The notes: a model not told the origin generated them from the letters alone. A stretch of DNA of 64,000 nucleotides from Candidatus Kirkpatrickella diaphorinae (GCF_025736875.1 NZ_CP107052.1:291001-355000), one strand, 5' to 3'; shown: positions 47,345 through 57,127, counted from the stretch's first letter. Made by a program: numbers and translations.

Positions 47345-48085
47345 ATGTTTGACCTTACAAACAAAATCGCCCTCGTCACAGGGGCGTCAGGCGGGCTCGG
47401 CGCCGCGATCGCCCGGGCGCTTGATCAGCAGGGTGCACGCATTGTGCTCTCCGGAACGCGCGTTCCGGCGCTGGAGGAGGTCGCGTCGACTTTGAAAAAT
47501 CAACCCGTGATCTGCGCGGCCAATCTCGCCAACGCGGAAGAGGCAAATGCCCTCATTGGCAGGGCGGAGGCGGAAGCCGGGGCCCCGCTAGATATCCTCG
47601 TGAATAATGCGGGGCTGACGCGGGACGGGCTGATGATGCGCATGAAGGATGAGGATTGGCGGCAGGTCTTCACCGTTGATCTGGAGTCGCCTTTTCGGCT
47701 GTGTCGCGCGGCGGTGAAAAGCATGATTCGCCGCCGTACGGGTCGGATCATCAATATTGCCTCGATAGTGGGGATTTCCGGCAACGGCGGCCAGGCGAAT
47801 TACGCGGCCGCCAAAGCCGGGATGATTGGCATGACAAAATCTTTGGCGCAGGAAATCGCAACACGCGGCGTGACCGTTAATGCCGTGGCGCCAGGTTTTA
47901 TTGAAACGGCAATGACGGAGGTCCTGCCTGACAGCCAGCGGGAAAAACTCTTGAATGCCATCCCGATCGGCCGCATGGGCCATCCTGATGATGTGGCTTC
48001 TGCCTGCGTTTATCTGGCGTCGGATGAAGCGGGCTGGGTGACAGGCATGACATTGAGTGTGAATGGCGGTATGCTGATGCCGTGA
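47345..48085 (+). CDS. fabG: 3-oxoacyl-ACP reductase
   Basis: NADPH-dependent reductase of the fatty acid cycle, an SDR-family protein of 246 residues. It has the TGASGGLG cofactor motif, NNAG (in [12 protein letters not shown]), the catalytic Ser and Y-x-x-x-K (YAAAKAG), and the PGFIETAMT loop. The ATG at 47345 follows GGAG by 8 bases; an ATG at 47330 overlapping the fabD stop would add five residues. A long leader separates it from acpP. Confidence 0.94.
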   Translation: MFDLTNKIALVTGASGGLGAAIARALDQQGARIVLSGTRVPALEEVASTLKNQPVICAANLANAEEANALIGRAEAEAGAPLDILVNNAGLTRDGLMMRMKDEDWRQVFTVDLESPFRLCRAAVKSMIRRRTGRIINIASIVGISGNGGQANYAAAKAGMIGMTKSLAQEIATRGVTVNAVAPGFIETAMTEVLPDSQREKLLNAIPIGRMGHPDDVASACVYLASDEAGWVTGMTLSVNGGMLMP

Positions 48086-48098
48086 AGGTGACTCACCC

Positions 48099-48133
48099 CA
48101 CCCCTCGTGCCGGAAGCACTTGGCGGAGGGGTG
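48099..48133 (+). terminator. two-tier stem-loop after fabG
   Basis: Outer arms CACCCCTC (48099-48106) and GAGGGGTG (48126-48133), inner stem GTGC (48107-48110)/GCAC (48116-48119). There is no T run, so it may pause, protect or attenuate rather than end transcription. Confidence 0.42.
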
Positions 48134-48329
48134 CAAGATGTGCTAAGCGCCCGCTGCTTCATCCGGCGCGATGGACGCGTCAGTACGAGGTGGGCCTCAT
48201 GGGGTCCGACGCCGCGAGGCCGGTCATCATGTCGGCCTTTGCACGTGGTGTAGACCCGGTGGACCCCACTTGGGACATTAGGTAGGTTTGTAACCGCCCG
48301 AGATCCGGGCACACAGAAAGCGGATAAAC

Positions 48330-48569
48330 ATGAGTGAAATCACCCGTAAGGTTCAGAAGATCGTCGTTGAACATCTCGGCGCTGAAGAAAGTAAAGTGAC
48401 GCCGGAAGCGTCTTTTATCGATGACCTCGGTGCGGATAGTCTTGATACGGTTGAACTCGTCATGGCTTTTGAAGAGGAATTCGGCGTTGAAATCCCCGAG
48501 CAGGATGCCGAAAAAATCGCGACTGTGAAGGATGCGATCGACTTCATTGAAAAGAAGAGAGAGGACTGA
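48330..48569 (+). CDS. acpP: acyl carrier protein (fatty acid synthesis)
   Basis: A 79-residue acidic protein with the phosphopantetheine site GADSLDT (Ser 37), and the AcpP helix patterns [10 protein letters not shown] and [16 protein letters not shown]. It carries growing acyl chains. It is placed between fabG and fabF with a 244-base leader, longer than its neighbours' gaps, so it probably has its own promoter for high expression. It is distinct from the second ACP at 62554, which belongs to the ceramide locus. Confidence 0.97.
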   Translation: MSEITRKVQKIVVEHLGAEESKVTPEASFIDDLGADSLDTVELVMAFEEEFGVEIPEQDAEKIATVKDAIDFIEKKRED

Positions 48570-48717
48570 CTCTTCAGATAGGCATGACATGCCTTTCCTT
48601 CAAGCCTTTCCATTTTCCGCCTGGGCGAAAAGGGAAGGGCGCCGAGAAAGATGACACTGCGCGGCACCCAGAATTCTGTTGTCCTCTGGGCGTCGTCCAA
48701 CGGAGATCCGTATCCCC

Positions 48718-50001
48718 ATGATGGCGAAATCTTCCTCGACGGAGTCACGGCGTGTCGTGGTCACGGGCATCGGCCTTGTGACGCCGCTCGCTGTCGGCGT
48801 CGAGCATTCCTGGAAAAAGCTCATCGAGGGGCAATCCGGCATCCGACGCATCACATCGTTTGATCCCGGTGATCTCCCCGTCCTGATCGGTGGCGAAGTA
48901 CCGTCCGGCCCCACGGAAGAGGGGGGGCTGACCCTGAGCGACTGGATTCCCCATAAAGACATCAAAAAGATGGACCGCTTCATCCATCTTGGTCTCGTGG
49001 CGGGGATTGAGGCTGTCCGTGATTCCGGCTGGATGCCCGAGGATGAAGAGGGGCAGTGCCGCACCGGCGTTATGGTCGGGTCCGGCATTGGTGGGTTACA
49101 GACGATTTCAGATGGCGCCTTGACTGTGCATGAGGGGCGGGGCCGTCGCCTGTCGCCTTTCTTCATCCCAAGCGCTCTGGTCAATTTGATTTCAGGCCAT
49201 CTCTCCATTCGATTCGGTTTTAAAGGCCCTAACCATTCTGTCGTGACAGCCTGCGCGACAGGGACACATGCCATTGGTGATGCGGCGCGTATCATTGCAC
49301 TGGGCGATGCGGATGTCATGGTGGCAGGTGGTGCCGAGGCGGCACTCTGCCCCCTTGGCCTGGCCGGTTTCTCGGCAGCGCGTGCTTTATCAACCGGTTT
49401 TAATGACAGGCCCGATGAGGCGTCACGTCCGTGGGACCGTGATCGTGACGGCTTCGTCATGGGTGAAGGCGCGGGTATCGTCGTGCTTGAGGAATATGAG
49501 CACGCCAAAAAACGCGGCGCCAAAATATATGGTGAGGTGCTCGGTTACGGCATGTCCGGTGATGCCTACCACATCACAGCCCCGGCGGAGGGGCATGCTG
49601 GTGCATTCCGCGCCATGCAGGCAGCGCTTGAGCGGGCGCAGATCCAACCGTCCGAAATTGATTACATCAATGCGCACGGGACATCGACCATGGCCGATGA
49701 TCTCGAATTAGGGGCCGTTGAGAGATTCCTGGGTGACGCTTGCGGCAGGGTCGCCATGTCATCAACCAAATCGGCCGTTGGTCACCTCCTCGGTGCGGCA
49801 GGCTCAGTGGAGGCGATTTTCTCGCTTCTCGCCATGCGGGACAACACCGTGCCGCCGACACTTAATCTGCACCATCCACAAACGGAGAGCCGCATTGATC
49901 GCGTTCCGCTGGAGGCGCAGGCCCGCAAAGTCGATACTGTCCTGTCAAACAGCTTCGGTTTCGGTGGCACCAACGCGTGTCTGATCCTGCGCCGCGTCTG
50001 A
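48718..50001 (+). CDS. fabF: 3-oxoacyl-ACP synthase II
   Basis: Elongating condensing enzyme of fatty acid synthesis. About 427 residues with the Cys-His-His triad: TACATGTHAIGD (Cys), NAHGTSTMADD (His) and SAVGHLLGAAG (His), and the C-terminal GFGGTNACL. Two adjacent ATG codons (48718, 48721) could start it. Its end overlaps the GTG start of mltG by 25 bases. The cluster order acpP-fabF-mltG is common in proteobacteria. Confidence 0.95.
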   Translation: MMAKSSSTESRRVVVTGIGLVTPLAVGVEHSWKKLIEGQSGIRRITSFDPGDLPVLIGGEVPSGPTEEGGLTLSDWIPHKDIKKMDRFIHLGLVAGIEAVRDSGWMPEDEEGQCRTGVMVGSGIGGLQTISDGALTVHEGRGRRLSPFFIPSALVNLISGHLSIRFGFKGPNHSVVTACATGTHAIGDAARIIALGDADVMVAGGAEAALCPLGLAGFSAARALSTGFNDRPDEASRPWDRDRDGFVMGEGAGIVVLEEYEHAKKRGAKIYGEVLGYGMSGDAYHITAPAEGHAGAFRAMQAALERAQIQPSEIDYINAHGTSTMADDLELGAVERFLGDACGRVAMSSTKSAVGHLLGAAGSVEAIFSLLAMRDNTVPPTLNLHHPQTESRIDRVPLEAQARKVDTVLSNSFGFGGTNACLILRRV

Positions 50002-51002
50002 TACGCCGCTTTATCGCTGTCACGGTCATCCTCCTTCTGGTGGGTGGCGGTGCCTGGGGTTTTTTACAGGTCCGGCACATTTACCGGGCGCCCGGCCCCA
50101 TGCCGGTCGCGGCAGATATCGTCATCCCGCGGGGCAATATGCAGATGACCGTCGCGACACTCCGCGCGGCGCATCTGATCCGTCCCGACCGAATGACGGC
50201 GTTTGTTTTCCGTCACATTGTCCAGCTCACGCATCATCAGGGCGCGCTGCATTCCGGGGAGTACTCCTTCCCGGCGGGCGCGTCCCTGCATCAGGTGATC
50301 GCGATTTTGCGTCACGGCAAGCCGGTGCAACATGTCATCACCGTGCCGGAAGGTCTCACCGCCGCGCAAATTCGTGATTTACTGGCGGCCGCGCCGGGTA
50401 TGACGGGTGATGTGCCGGTTCTGGGGGAAGGGGAAATCCTGCCGCAAACCCTCTCTTACCGCTATGGGGATCAACGTCGCCAGATCGTCGCGCGCTATCG
50501 CATATTGATGCAGAATGCCCTCCAGAAAGCGTGGGAGACGCGTATCCCGGACCCCGCTTTGACGTCACCACGGGATCTCCTTATTCTCGCATCGATGGTG
50601 GAACGTGAAACGGGTCGTGAGGATGAGCGGGCACGTGTGGCGCGTGTTTTCCTTAATCGCCTGAATCGCGGCATGAGATTACAATCCGACCCGACCGTCA
50701 TTTATGATGTTTCCCAGGGCGAGGGGGTTTTACCCCATCCGCTGACGCGTTCTGAGCTGGCGTTCAATGACGGCCATAACACTTATGCGCAGGACGGATT
50801 GCCTTCCGGGCCGATTTGCGCGCCCGGTTATGCGGCCATCATGGCCGTTGCCCATGCCCCGCAAGGTGATGATCTATATTTTGTGGCAAAAGGGGATGGG
50901 TCGCATGTCTTCTCGACAACCCTCAAGGCACATCTTGCGGAGGTCCGCCGTTACCGCCATCATCCGCCGCACCCGGCGAAAGGGACGGTCCCAGGGGAGT
51001 GA
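49977..51002 (+). CDS. mltG: endolytic murein transglycosylase MltG
   Basis: A 341-residue inner-membrane enzyme that cuts nascent glycan chains. TM near residues 11-30, then a YceG/LysM-like domain with LHSGEYSFPAGASLHQVI and the catalytic Glu in LASMVERETG, plus LQSDPTVIYD and LPSGPICAPG. The start is a GTG inside the end of fabF; an in-frame alternative was not seen that keeps the TM. It converges on the SYLF gene two bases away. Confidence 0.92.
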   Translation: MSDPAPRLIRRFIAVTVILLLVGGGAWGFLQVRHIYRAPGPMPVAADIVIPRGNMQMTVATLRAAHLIRPDRMTAFVFRHIVQLTHHQGALHSGEYSFPAGASLHQVIAILRHGKPVQHVITVPEGLTAAQIRDLLAAAPGMTGDVPVLGEGEILPQTLSYRYGDQRRQIVARYRILMQNALQKAWETRIPDPALTSPRDLLILASMVERETGREDERARVARVFLNRLNRGMRLQSDPTVIYDVSQGEGVLPHPLTRSELAFNDGHNTYAQDGLPSGPICAPGYAAIMAVAHAPQGDDLYFVAKGDGSHVFSTTLKAHLAEVRRYRHHPPHPAKGTVPGE

Positions 51003-51004
51003 CT

Positions 51005-51850
51005 TTACCGCCGCGCGGGAAGACTTTGGACCTGAATATCGTTTTTGTTTTTGCCGCGATAGGTTGCGCTGATTGTACCGAGATCATCCGTGCCAGCCGG
51101 GTTTTCCGCATCCGGATCAGAGGAAGAATGCTGACCTGCTTTTGCTGAAGACGCTTTCGCGTTGGAATATTGCATCAAGGCGCGACGGAGCGGATCGGCC
51201 CCCGAATTATTGACGCGCATACTGATCACGATGCTTTCCGGCCCGACAAGCTGCCCATAATAAGCACGGTTGGCGCTGCTGTCTGATGTCAGCTTTGTGC
51301 CGCCCAACGACGCACCGGCATAAAGGCCTGAAGATTTCTGCAGGGCGAGAATGTCCGTGTTGCGCGCACCCGCACTGCCACTCTGGATCCCGCTCCCAAG
51401 ATTGGCAAAGGATGCTGACGCCCCGGCTTCAAACTTGAACTGACTATCGAGAAGGGCCTGCAAACCGCGATCCGACATGATGAAAAACATCATCTGGGAG
51501 CTTTCAACGCCAAGCTGAAAGCCGAAAGACGCATTACTGAGCGTGTAAAATGCCGGATCAGACCACGAGCCCTGCGCATCCCGTGCCAGCAGCACACACC
51601 CGCCGCCTGACCCGCCAAAGACGATCGACATGCGGAAGAGGGACGGGCAGATCATCACGGCGCGCGCACTTCGCAAATAGCGCCCCGCCCGCTCATGACC
51701 GGCTGATTCCACGAAGATGCTCTGCACAGCGAGGGCCGCGCGGTCAACAAGGAGTTGCTGCTTACTCGCCGCGTGGATTTTGCCGGGCAGGTTGATGGCG
51801 CATAGCGCGCCCATCGTGAATAAACAGGTCCTGAAAGTCATTCTTCGCAT
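51005..51850 (-). CDS. SYLF-domain (YSC84-type) secreted protein
   Basis: About 281 residues from MRRMTFRTC. A signal peptide (cleavage near IHAAS) precedes the SYLF domain: the ICPSLFRMSIVFGGSGGGCVLL block, WSDPAFYTLSNASFGFQLG, and SKLFDSSAN-like and GQLVGPESIVI parts. SYLF proteins bind lipids and are widespread in bacteria; a clear function is lacking. The C-terminal 50 residues are polar low-complexity. Convergent with mltG. Confidence 0.85.
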   Translation of the reverse strand: MRRMTFRTCLFTMGALCAINLPGKIHAASKQQLLVDRAALAVQSIFVESAGHERAGRYLRSARAVMICPSLFRMSIVFGGSGGGCVLLARDAQGSWSDPAFYTLSNASFGFQLGVESSQMMFFIMSDRGLQALLDSQFKFEAGASASFANLGSGIQSGSAGARNTDILALQKSSGLYAGASLGGTKLTSDSSANRAYYGQLVGPESIVISMRVNNSGADPLRRALMQYSNAKASSAKAGQHSSSDPDAENPAGTDDLGTISATYRGKNKNDIQVQSLPARR

Positions 51851-51938
51851 GTTAATCCCTGCTTCCTGAAAGATAAATCCGGACGTCATTTTCAGTCTGA
51901 CAACATAAGGCTATTTTGCCGGGCGGCGCTATCCCCTT

Positions 51939-52799
51939 TCAGGAAGGTTCGGCAGATTTGAGCGGTATGTCGGTTGCGCGTTGAAGAGCTTCCGCCAGGC
52001 CCGGTGCCGCAGCCAAAAAGCGCGTCGGGCGCGTCGCCCCGCCTTCACCAAAAAAATCGGACGTCACGGCACCTGCCTCGGTCAAAAGAATAAGCGCGGC
52101 GGCGACATCCCACAGATTAATGGCGATCTCGAGGTAGGCATCCAGTCGCCCGCTGGCTACATCCGCCGCGGCCAGCGCGCCCGAGCCGGAGGAACGCGGC
52201 ATGGCGCCCAACCTCAGAAATTGCGTCATGCGTCTGGCATATTCCTCAGTCGTGACAAAGGGGCTCCAGCCCATTTCAATCATGGCTGACTTGCCATCCG
52301 TCAAGGGTGAAGCCTTGAGGGGGCGGCCATTCATCCAGGCACCGACACCGATCTGCCCCAGATAAAACTCATCCAGAGCGGGTGCGAAAATAATGCCGCC
52401 AACCGGCCGCCCCTGTTGTAGCAGACCGAGAGACACGCACCATCTATCGCGCCCACGGGCGAAGTTGGATGTGCCGTCAATCGGGTCAACAACCCAGGTG
52501 AAATGACCTTCGCGTTGGCTGCCATCCTCCTCACCGATAAAGCCATCCCCCGGATAGAGTGCTTTGATGCGGGCTGAAATGAGCTTCTCGACCGCTTTAT
52601 CCGCCTCCGTCACGTAATCCTGACGGCCTTTGAGGCTGGCGGCGGGGCCGCCGGGCGCGGGGCGCAAGGCCATCGCCAATGCCGCCGCATCTCTGACAAT
52701 TGGTTGCGCGAAGGCGAGGCGCTGTGCAATAAATGGCGGTGATTCCGCATCTTGTACAAAATGATGTTCAGCCTGGCGGTTGATCGGTGCTTCTGACAT
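51939..52799 (-). CDS. inositol-monophosphatase-family phosphatase
   Basis: A Mg-dependent phosphatase of 286 residues. Motifs: GEEDG (Glu 90, 91), DPIDGT (Asp 105, 108) and WDVAAALILLTEAG near residue 230. The family includes SuhB, CysQ and histidinol-phosphatase HisN, and the sequence alone does not separate them; the mild divergence in the FARGRDRWCVSLGL stretch points to no specific one. It is preceded by a 149-base gap shared with a divergent small membrane gene. Confidence 0.85.
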   Translation of the reverse strand: MSEAPINRQAEHHFVQDAESPPFIAQRLAFAQPIVRDAAALAMALRPAPGGPAASLKGRQDYVTEADKAVEKLISARIKALYPGDGFIGEEDGSQREGHFTWVVDPIDGTSNFARGRDRWCVSLGLLQQGRPVGGIIFAPALDEFYLGQIGVGAWMNGRPLKASPLTDGKSAMIEMGWSPFVTTEEYARRMTQFLRLGAMPRSSGSGALAAADVASGRLDAYLEIAINLWDVAAALILLTEAGAVTSDFFGEGGATRPTRFLAAAPGLAEALQRATDIPLKSAEPS

Positions 52800-52948
52800 G
52801 ATATCGCCTGTTTCGGGTAAATGGAGACCGTCTTGATAGGGTCTTGCAATTGCCGTTCCATAGCAGTTAGGGCCGCAAAAGCCAAAGAGGCGTCACAATC
52901 GCGCCCGAAAATGTGACCTGATATTTCATTTTCCTGAAAGGATGACGA

Positions 52949-53281
52949 GTGACGCCAAAAAAGGGAGGTCCCCACCCGCAACCGACCGTGATGGATTGGG
53001 TCAGGCGAGAGAAGTCAGCCGCGAGCGCCTGTGCGGGCTTTATTTTATTCGCGATCTCGGTCACTTACTCACATGGGGATGAGTTGCTGCGCGTCGTCAC
53101 GGAGGGCGCAAGTGCGTGCGCTTTCACATGCGCCATCATCCTTGAGAAGAAACCTATTGCGCGTGTACTTTACGCCTTGTTCCTGTTTGCGGCATTGTTG
53201 CTCATCATGCTTGACGTCAATATCTCGTCGCAATTATCGCAATTGCGATCTGAGGAAACTTTCGAGCCCTCCGCGGACTGA
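52949..53281 (+). CDS. small membrane protein of unknown function
   Basis: A 110-residue protein from a GTG with two or three hydrophobic segments (SACAGFILFAISVTY, ACAFTCAIIL, VLYALFLFAALLLIML) and an acidic tail ending EETFEPSAD. GGATGACGA lies before the start. No family recognised. It is convergent with the glycosyltransferase of the ceramide locus, 43 bases apart. Confidence 0.5.
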   Translation: MTPKKGGPHPQPTVMDWVRREKSAASACAGFILFAISVTYSHGDELLRVVTEGASACAFTCAIILEKKPIARVLYALFLFAALLLIMLDVNISSQLSQLRSEETFEPSAD

Positions 53282-53324
53282 TGGACGTTGCGGGCGCACG
53301 CAATGCGTGCCGGCGGCGACAGGG

Positions 53325-54410
53325 CTAAGCCCGTGAAGACATCCAGTCCTCAATACCCTGAAGGATGGCCTGGCCCTTGGCATTAAAAATCGCCGCGCCG
53401 AAACGCGTCAGCACACGCTCCCGCGCCTTCTGACCCATATCGTGCAGCGTCTCAGCGTGCAGCATCAATTGCGCCATCGCGTCGGCGAGGCGTTGCGCGT
53501 CCAGTTTCGGAATGATGATCCCCGTCTCTGATGTGACGGAATGCGGTATTTCGCCCGCTGGTGTGGCAATCACGGGCAGCCCGCTCAACATGGCCTCATG
53601 CGCGGCGAGGCAGAAACCTTCCCAAAGGGAGGGCTGCATATAAATATGAAGCCGTTTGAGGAATCGCTTCGTATCCTCCACATGGCCGAGTAAACGCACG
53701 GGCGCTTGCGAAACGAGGATTTCCGCTTCCAATTCTTCCCGCTCAATGCCCTCACCGGCAATCTCTACCTCGAAGGCCGGGATTTCCGGGTTTTTCTTCA
53801 GCAGGGCGGCGGCCTGAATAAGCGTTTTATAACCTTTGACGGGGTGCAGACGCCCCAATGTCCCGATGCGGATGGGTGTGCCTTCACGCCATTTCGCGCT
53901 GACGGGATGGCTCTCATCCGCGCGGAAAATCGGCCAGCATGTCAGGGATTTTTCTGGCAGGCCCAGCCTTCGACGCGCCATGTCATACACACATTGCGAA
54001 TCGGCGATCCATAAATGCGTCCACCGCCGGATGCGGCGAAGCAGAAAGGCATTGGCGGGTTTGAGATGGGCGGAATGCTGCCAGTGCACGGTCGGGACAT
54101 GGTGCTTTCTGGCCCATAATTGCCCGAGGAGCGTGGCTCGCGTCAGGGATGTCCAGACGAGGTCAGGTTGGTAAGCCGCCAATCGGCGTGCGAGCCAGTA
54201 ATAAGCTGACAGGTGATCTTTCGTGCCGCCCTCACGGATTTCCAATCTGATCCCGGAGGCGGTGATATTGGGTGCTGCCAGGCGGTCGCGCGGGGTCAGG
54301 GCGAAAATTACGACCTCATGCCCCCTGGATTTCAGAACCTGCACAATATCCGGGACGGGGAAAGCAGCGCCGCCACCTTCAACCGAATTGATGAGATAAG
54401 CGATCTTCAT
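53325..54410 (-). CDS. GT4-family glycosyltransferase
   Basis: A 361-residue GT-B fold transferase. The N-terminal half starts KIAYLINSVEGGGA; the C-terminal half has RIGTLGRLHPVKGY, VEIAGEGIEREE and the GT4 E-x7-E motif in EGFCLAAHEAMLSGLPVIATPAGE. It is the last gene of the six-gene minus-strand run and starts one base after the nucleotidyltransferase gene stop. Position suggests it glycosylates a ceramide-derived lipid, but the acceptor is inferred only from neighbours. GT4 enzymes mostly retain the anomeric configuration. Confidence 0.88.
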   Translation of the reverse strand: MKIAYLINSVEGGGAAFPVPDIVQVLKSRGHEVVIFALTPRDRLAAPNITASGIRLEIREGGTKDHLSAYYWLARRLAAYQPDLVWTSLTRATLLGQLWARKHHVPTVHWQHSAHLKPANAFLLRRIRRWTHLWIADSQCVYDMARRRLGLPEKSLTCWPIFRADESHPVSAKWREGTPIRIGTLGRLHPVKGYKTLIQAAALLKKNPEIPAFEVEIAGEGIEREELEAEILVSQAPVRLLGHVEDTKRFLKRLHIYMQPSLWEGFCLAAHEAMLSGLPVIATPAGEIPHSVTSETGIIIPKLDAQRLADAMAQLMLHAETLHDMGQKARERVLTRFGAAIFNAKGQAILQGIEDWMSSRA

Positions 54411-54411
54411 G

Positions 54412-55197
54412 TTAATCTGTCATAGCGTCATAAGCGACGGGATGCGGGGCATTTGCGAGAATCTGTTCGACAAGGGCGAGGTCAGAAGGCTTATCGACAT
54501 CCACCGCGGCCCGGCCATCATCAATGGAAATAAATTCGATCACGGCACCTGTCAGCCGGTGAATGTGCGCGGCGAGACGTTCCGTCGTCAGGCGGCGACG
54601 CAGAATATCCCAGATGACGGGCCAGCCAATACCCAGAGCCAGCCGCCAGGGCTTTTTGCGATTGCGCTCAATATTCTGCCAGAATTGGATGACCGCCTTC
54701 GCTTTGGGTGTGGCAGCGTAAAACATATTGCACCCCGAAAACTGCACGTCCGCCAACCGGATGAAGGTGCGCTTCGTATTTGGGACATCGCGCAAAATGG
54801 CCGCGCGCGTCGCGATGGCGATGGCGAAATCACAGTTGCTTGAGGCTTGCGCCATAAAGTCCCTGACCCATTCCGGTCGCAAAAGCGGGTGGTCGGCCGT
54901 CGTGATCAGTAGGGGCGTATCGTATATTTCCAGCGCGCGGGCGACACTGCCGCTCGGCCCATGACCCGTCTCAATTACGGGGATATCACCGACACAGGCG
55001 CGTAATGCTTCCGTCGGGGTGGCGCTGATGGCGAGGGCCGAAATCTCCGGGGTGGCGCGCAGGGCCGCGATGACCCAGTCAATCATCGGTCGGCCCATGA
55101 TCGGCAGGAGGGCTTTCTGGTCGAGCTGCATGGCGCTCTCAAGCGCGTCTCGCCCGCCCCCGCGTGACCCGGCAAGGATAAGCGCCCTGGCGCTCAT
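54412..55197 (-). CDS. MobA-like nucleotidyltransferase
   Basis: A 261-residue NTP-transferase-3 domain protein: ALILAGSRGGGRD (NTP-binding loop), QKALLPIMGRPMIDWVI, then TTADHPLLRPEW. The fold transfers a nucleotidyl group to a phosphorylated small molecule. The ATG overlaps the hydroxylase stop (ATGA). In Caulobacter the anionic sphingolipid genes also include a nucleotidyltransferase of this kind, so this may activate a head-group precursor. Substrate unknown. A mannose or glycerate nucleotide sugar enzyme is another possibility. Confidence 0.8.
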   Translation of the reverse strand: MSARALILAGSRGGGRDALESAMQLDQKALLPIMGRPMIDWVIAALRATPEISALAISATPTEALRACVGDIPVIETGHGPSGSVARALEIYDTPLLITTADHPLLRPEWVRDFMAQASSNCDFAIAIATRAAILRDVPNTKRTFIRLADVQFSGCNMFYAATPKAKAVIQFWQNIERNRKKPWRLALGIGWPVIWDILRRRLTTERLAAHIHRLTGAVIEFISIDDGRAAVDVDKPSDLALVEQILANAPHPVAYDAMTD

Positions 55198-56036
55198 GCG
55201 GCGCGGTTTGTCGGGACTTCCCGTGCGGGGCGCGCGCCTTCAGGGCGCTGCCTTGGTGGTGCGCCCGTATGCTCCATCACCCAGGGATAACGCTGCGCTT
55301 CCTTGAGATCATATCCGAGATCAAAAGCGTGGCTGCTGCGCGCCCATTGACGTGCATCGGCGAAGAAACTGCCAAAGAGGCGGTCCGGCAGATAGTTGGT
55401 GATGCCGTAATTGCGTTTTTCATTGTGGAAATGATGCAGGACATGAAGCTGCTTAATGCGGTGCACCCAAGCGGATTTCGGTTTGTAGGCGAGATGCTGG
55501 ATGCAATGGAAAAACTCATAAATGCATGTCACGACGACGCCGGTCGTAAGGGCTGAAAAACTGCCTTGCCACCCCGCAATCGCATAACCGACAGGCATGA
55601 CGATGATGACGATTGTCGGCAGCGTCGTCGCGGGTGAGCCGAAAAGCACGTCGAGCAGGTGCGGGTCCTGATGGTGATCAAAATGCACGCGTTTCCACAA
55701 TACCGCGGTGAAAGGGGTGCGATAAAGCCAGCGCGCATGCAGGATGCTGCGATGGATGAAATACCAGGCATAAGGGTAGATCGCGATCACGACGAGAGCG
55801 GGCACAATAAAGCCGAACATGCGATGGCTGAAAGAAATGGACGCAAAAGCGCCTGCCACAATAATGCCAAAATAAAGCAATATCGTGCGATGCGTCAGAT
55901 ATGCCATCCAGAGCTGCGGAAGGGACATTTTGCCCAGGTCGAAGCTTCGCCCCGTTTTAAGAGACACCTGCTCTTTACGGGCGCGCCAGAATGCGCGGAG
56001 AAAATTGTCGTTTCGAGCCATCAAGCGATACCTCAT
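55194..56036 (-). CDS. membrane fatty acid / sterol hydroxylase superfamily protein (probable ceramide acyl-chain hydroxylase)
   Basis: A 280-residue integral membrane diiron hydroxylase. Histidine boxes: H95-x4-H100 (HRSILH), HFDHH (118-122), HCIQH (177-181) and HVLHHFHN (198-205), with TM segments between. The ATG at 56036 overlaps the LptG-like stop (ATGA), which excludes a longer reading. Acetic acid bacteria make ceramides with 2-hydroxypalmitate, and this enzyme in a ceramide locus is the natural candidate for that step. Hydroxylation of the sphingoid base at C4 is the alternative. Confidence 0.82.
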   Translation of the reverse strand: MRYRLMARNDNFLRAFWRARKEQVSLKTGRSFDLGKMSLPQLWMAYLTHRTILLYFGIIVAGAFASISFSHRMFGFIVPALVVIAIYPYAWYFIHRSILHARWLYRTPFTAVLWKRVHFDHHQDPHLLDVLFGSPATTLPTIVIIVMPVGYAIAGWQGSFSALTTGVVVTCIYEFFHCIQHLAYKPKSAWVHRIKQLHVLHHFHNEKRNYGITNYLPDRLFGSFFADARQWARSSHAFDLGYDLKEAQRYPWVMEHTGAPPRQRPEGARPAREVPTNRAA

Positions 56037-57127
56037 CCTGCCTCGAGTTTTAAGATCCACGCCCAGATAAGCAGTAAGGTGATCAGAGGCGTCGCGGTTA
56101 GCGAAAACAGGACCGGCAACGTGCCCGCATTCGCGAGGGCATCCATCAGACCTTGACCAATCATATACAGCACACCGCAGCCGAGAGCGGCGATCGGAAG
56201 CAAGCTTCGTGTACCCGTACGTGGGGGAATGTAGACGACTGGTAGCGCCAACAGGATCATAATGCAAAGTTTAATCGGCAATGATATGTAAGATAAGAGC
56301 GCAATTTTGTAAGAATTTGTCGATTGGCTGGTCGGGACAACACCCCTTATGGCGGCCATAAGTGCGGGAACGGAAAGGATTGGCGGTGTTTCGAGGAGGG
56401 TCATGATCTCCGACGGGGAAGGGAGATTGATAAAGTCATTTTGATGACCCGGATCGAGGGGAAGAAACTGATTCCCTTCCAATCGCCAACCTGAAATGCC
56501 TTCCGCCCGCCATTCCCGGTCCACATAGCGTGCCAACTTTGCGCGTCGTTCCTCGACGAGATGCGTATCCGGTGAGTGCTGGTATGACTCGACATCCAGC
56601 AGAACGCGGCCCCCTCCCTCCACCTTATCAACATGAGTGATGCGGCCGAAAGCCCGGAACCAGAGATTGGCCGTCCTGGCTTCAACCGCCGGCGTTGTGG
56701 CATTCCACCACGTTCCGTAGGCGCGCTCGGCCCGGGGGGTGACTTCGTGTTTGATCAGGAGAAGAGTCGCGCCCAGGATCAGCGCCGCTGGCACGATCAA
56801 CCCATAGAGGCGCGGCGTTGACAGGCCGGCAGCGCGCAGACTAGCAATTTCACTATGCTGATTCATCTGCACAAGCAGGAAAATCGTGCCGAGAAGCAGC
56901 GATAAGGGCACGCTCTGCTCAAGCAGTACGGGAAATCTCAGGGCACAATAGTAAATGACGCCCGACAGGCCCTGATGTCGGCCAAGTATTGACGACATTT
57001 TCTCCAGAAGGCCCAGAACTTCCATCAATGAGATGAAAATCGCGCTGACGAGCGCCGTCCGTGCGAGGACTGCGCTGATAAAATGACGGTAAAGAACGGA
57101 GCCATGAAGGCTGAATATTGATGTCAT
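56033..57127 (-). CDS. LptG-like permease
   Basis: A 364-residue inner-membrane protein of the LptF/LptG (YjgP/YjgQ) family with TM helices at each end, a periplasmic beta-jellyroll-like middle, and EIASLRAAGLSTPRLYG in the cytosolic loop that contacts LptB. The ATG overlaps the upstream LptF-like stop (57127-57124, ATGA) and its stop overlaps the hydroxylase. LptF/G normally extract LPS from the inner membrane. Here they lie among ceramide genes, so they may carry sphingolipid instead. Whether another lptFG pair exists cannot be seen. Confidence 0.85.
   Translation of the reverse strand: MTSIFSLHGSVLYRHFISAVLARTALVSAIFISLMEVLGLLEKMSSILGRHQGLSGVIYYCALRFPVLLEQSVPLSLLLGTIFLLVQMNQHSEIASLRAAGLSTPRLYGLIVPAALILGATLLLIKHEVTPRAERAYGTWWNATTPAVEARTANLWFRAFGRITHVDKVEGGGRVLLDVESYQHSPDTHLVEERRAKLARYVDREWRAEGISGWRLEGNQFLPLDPGHQNDFINLPSPSEIMTLLETPPILSVPALMAAIRGVVPTSQSTNSYKIALLSYISLPIKLCIMILLALPVVYIPPRTGTRSLLPIAALGCGVLYMIGQGLMDALANAGTLPVLFSLTATPLITLLLIWAWILKLEAG

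Noticed and set aside
48082..48285. Small plus-strand frame in the fabG-acpP gap
   Set aside because: No ribosome site, atypical composition and overlap with a hairpin.
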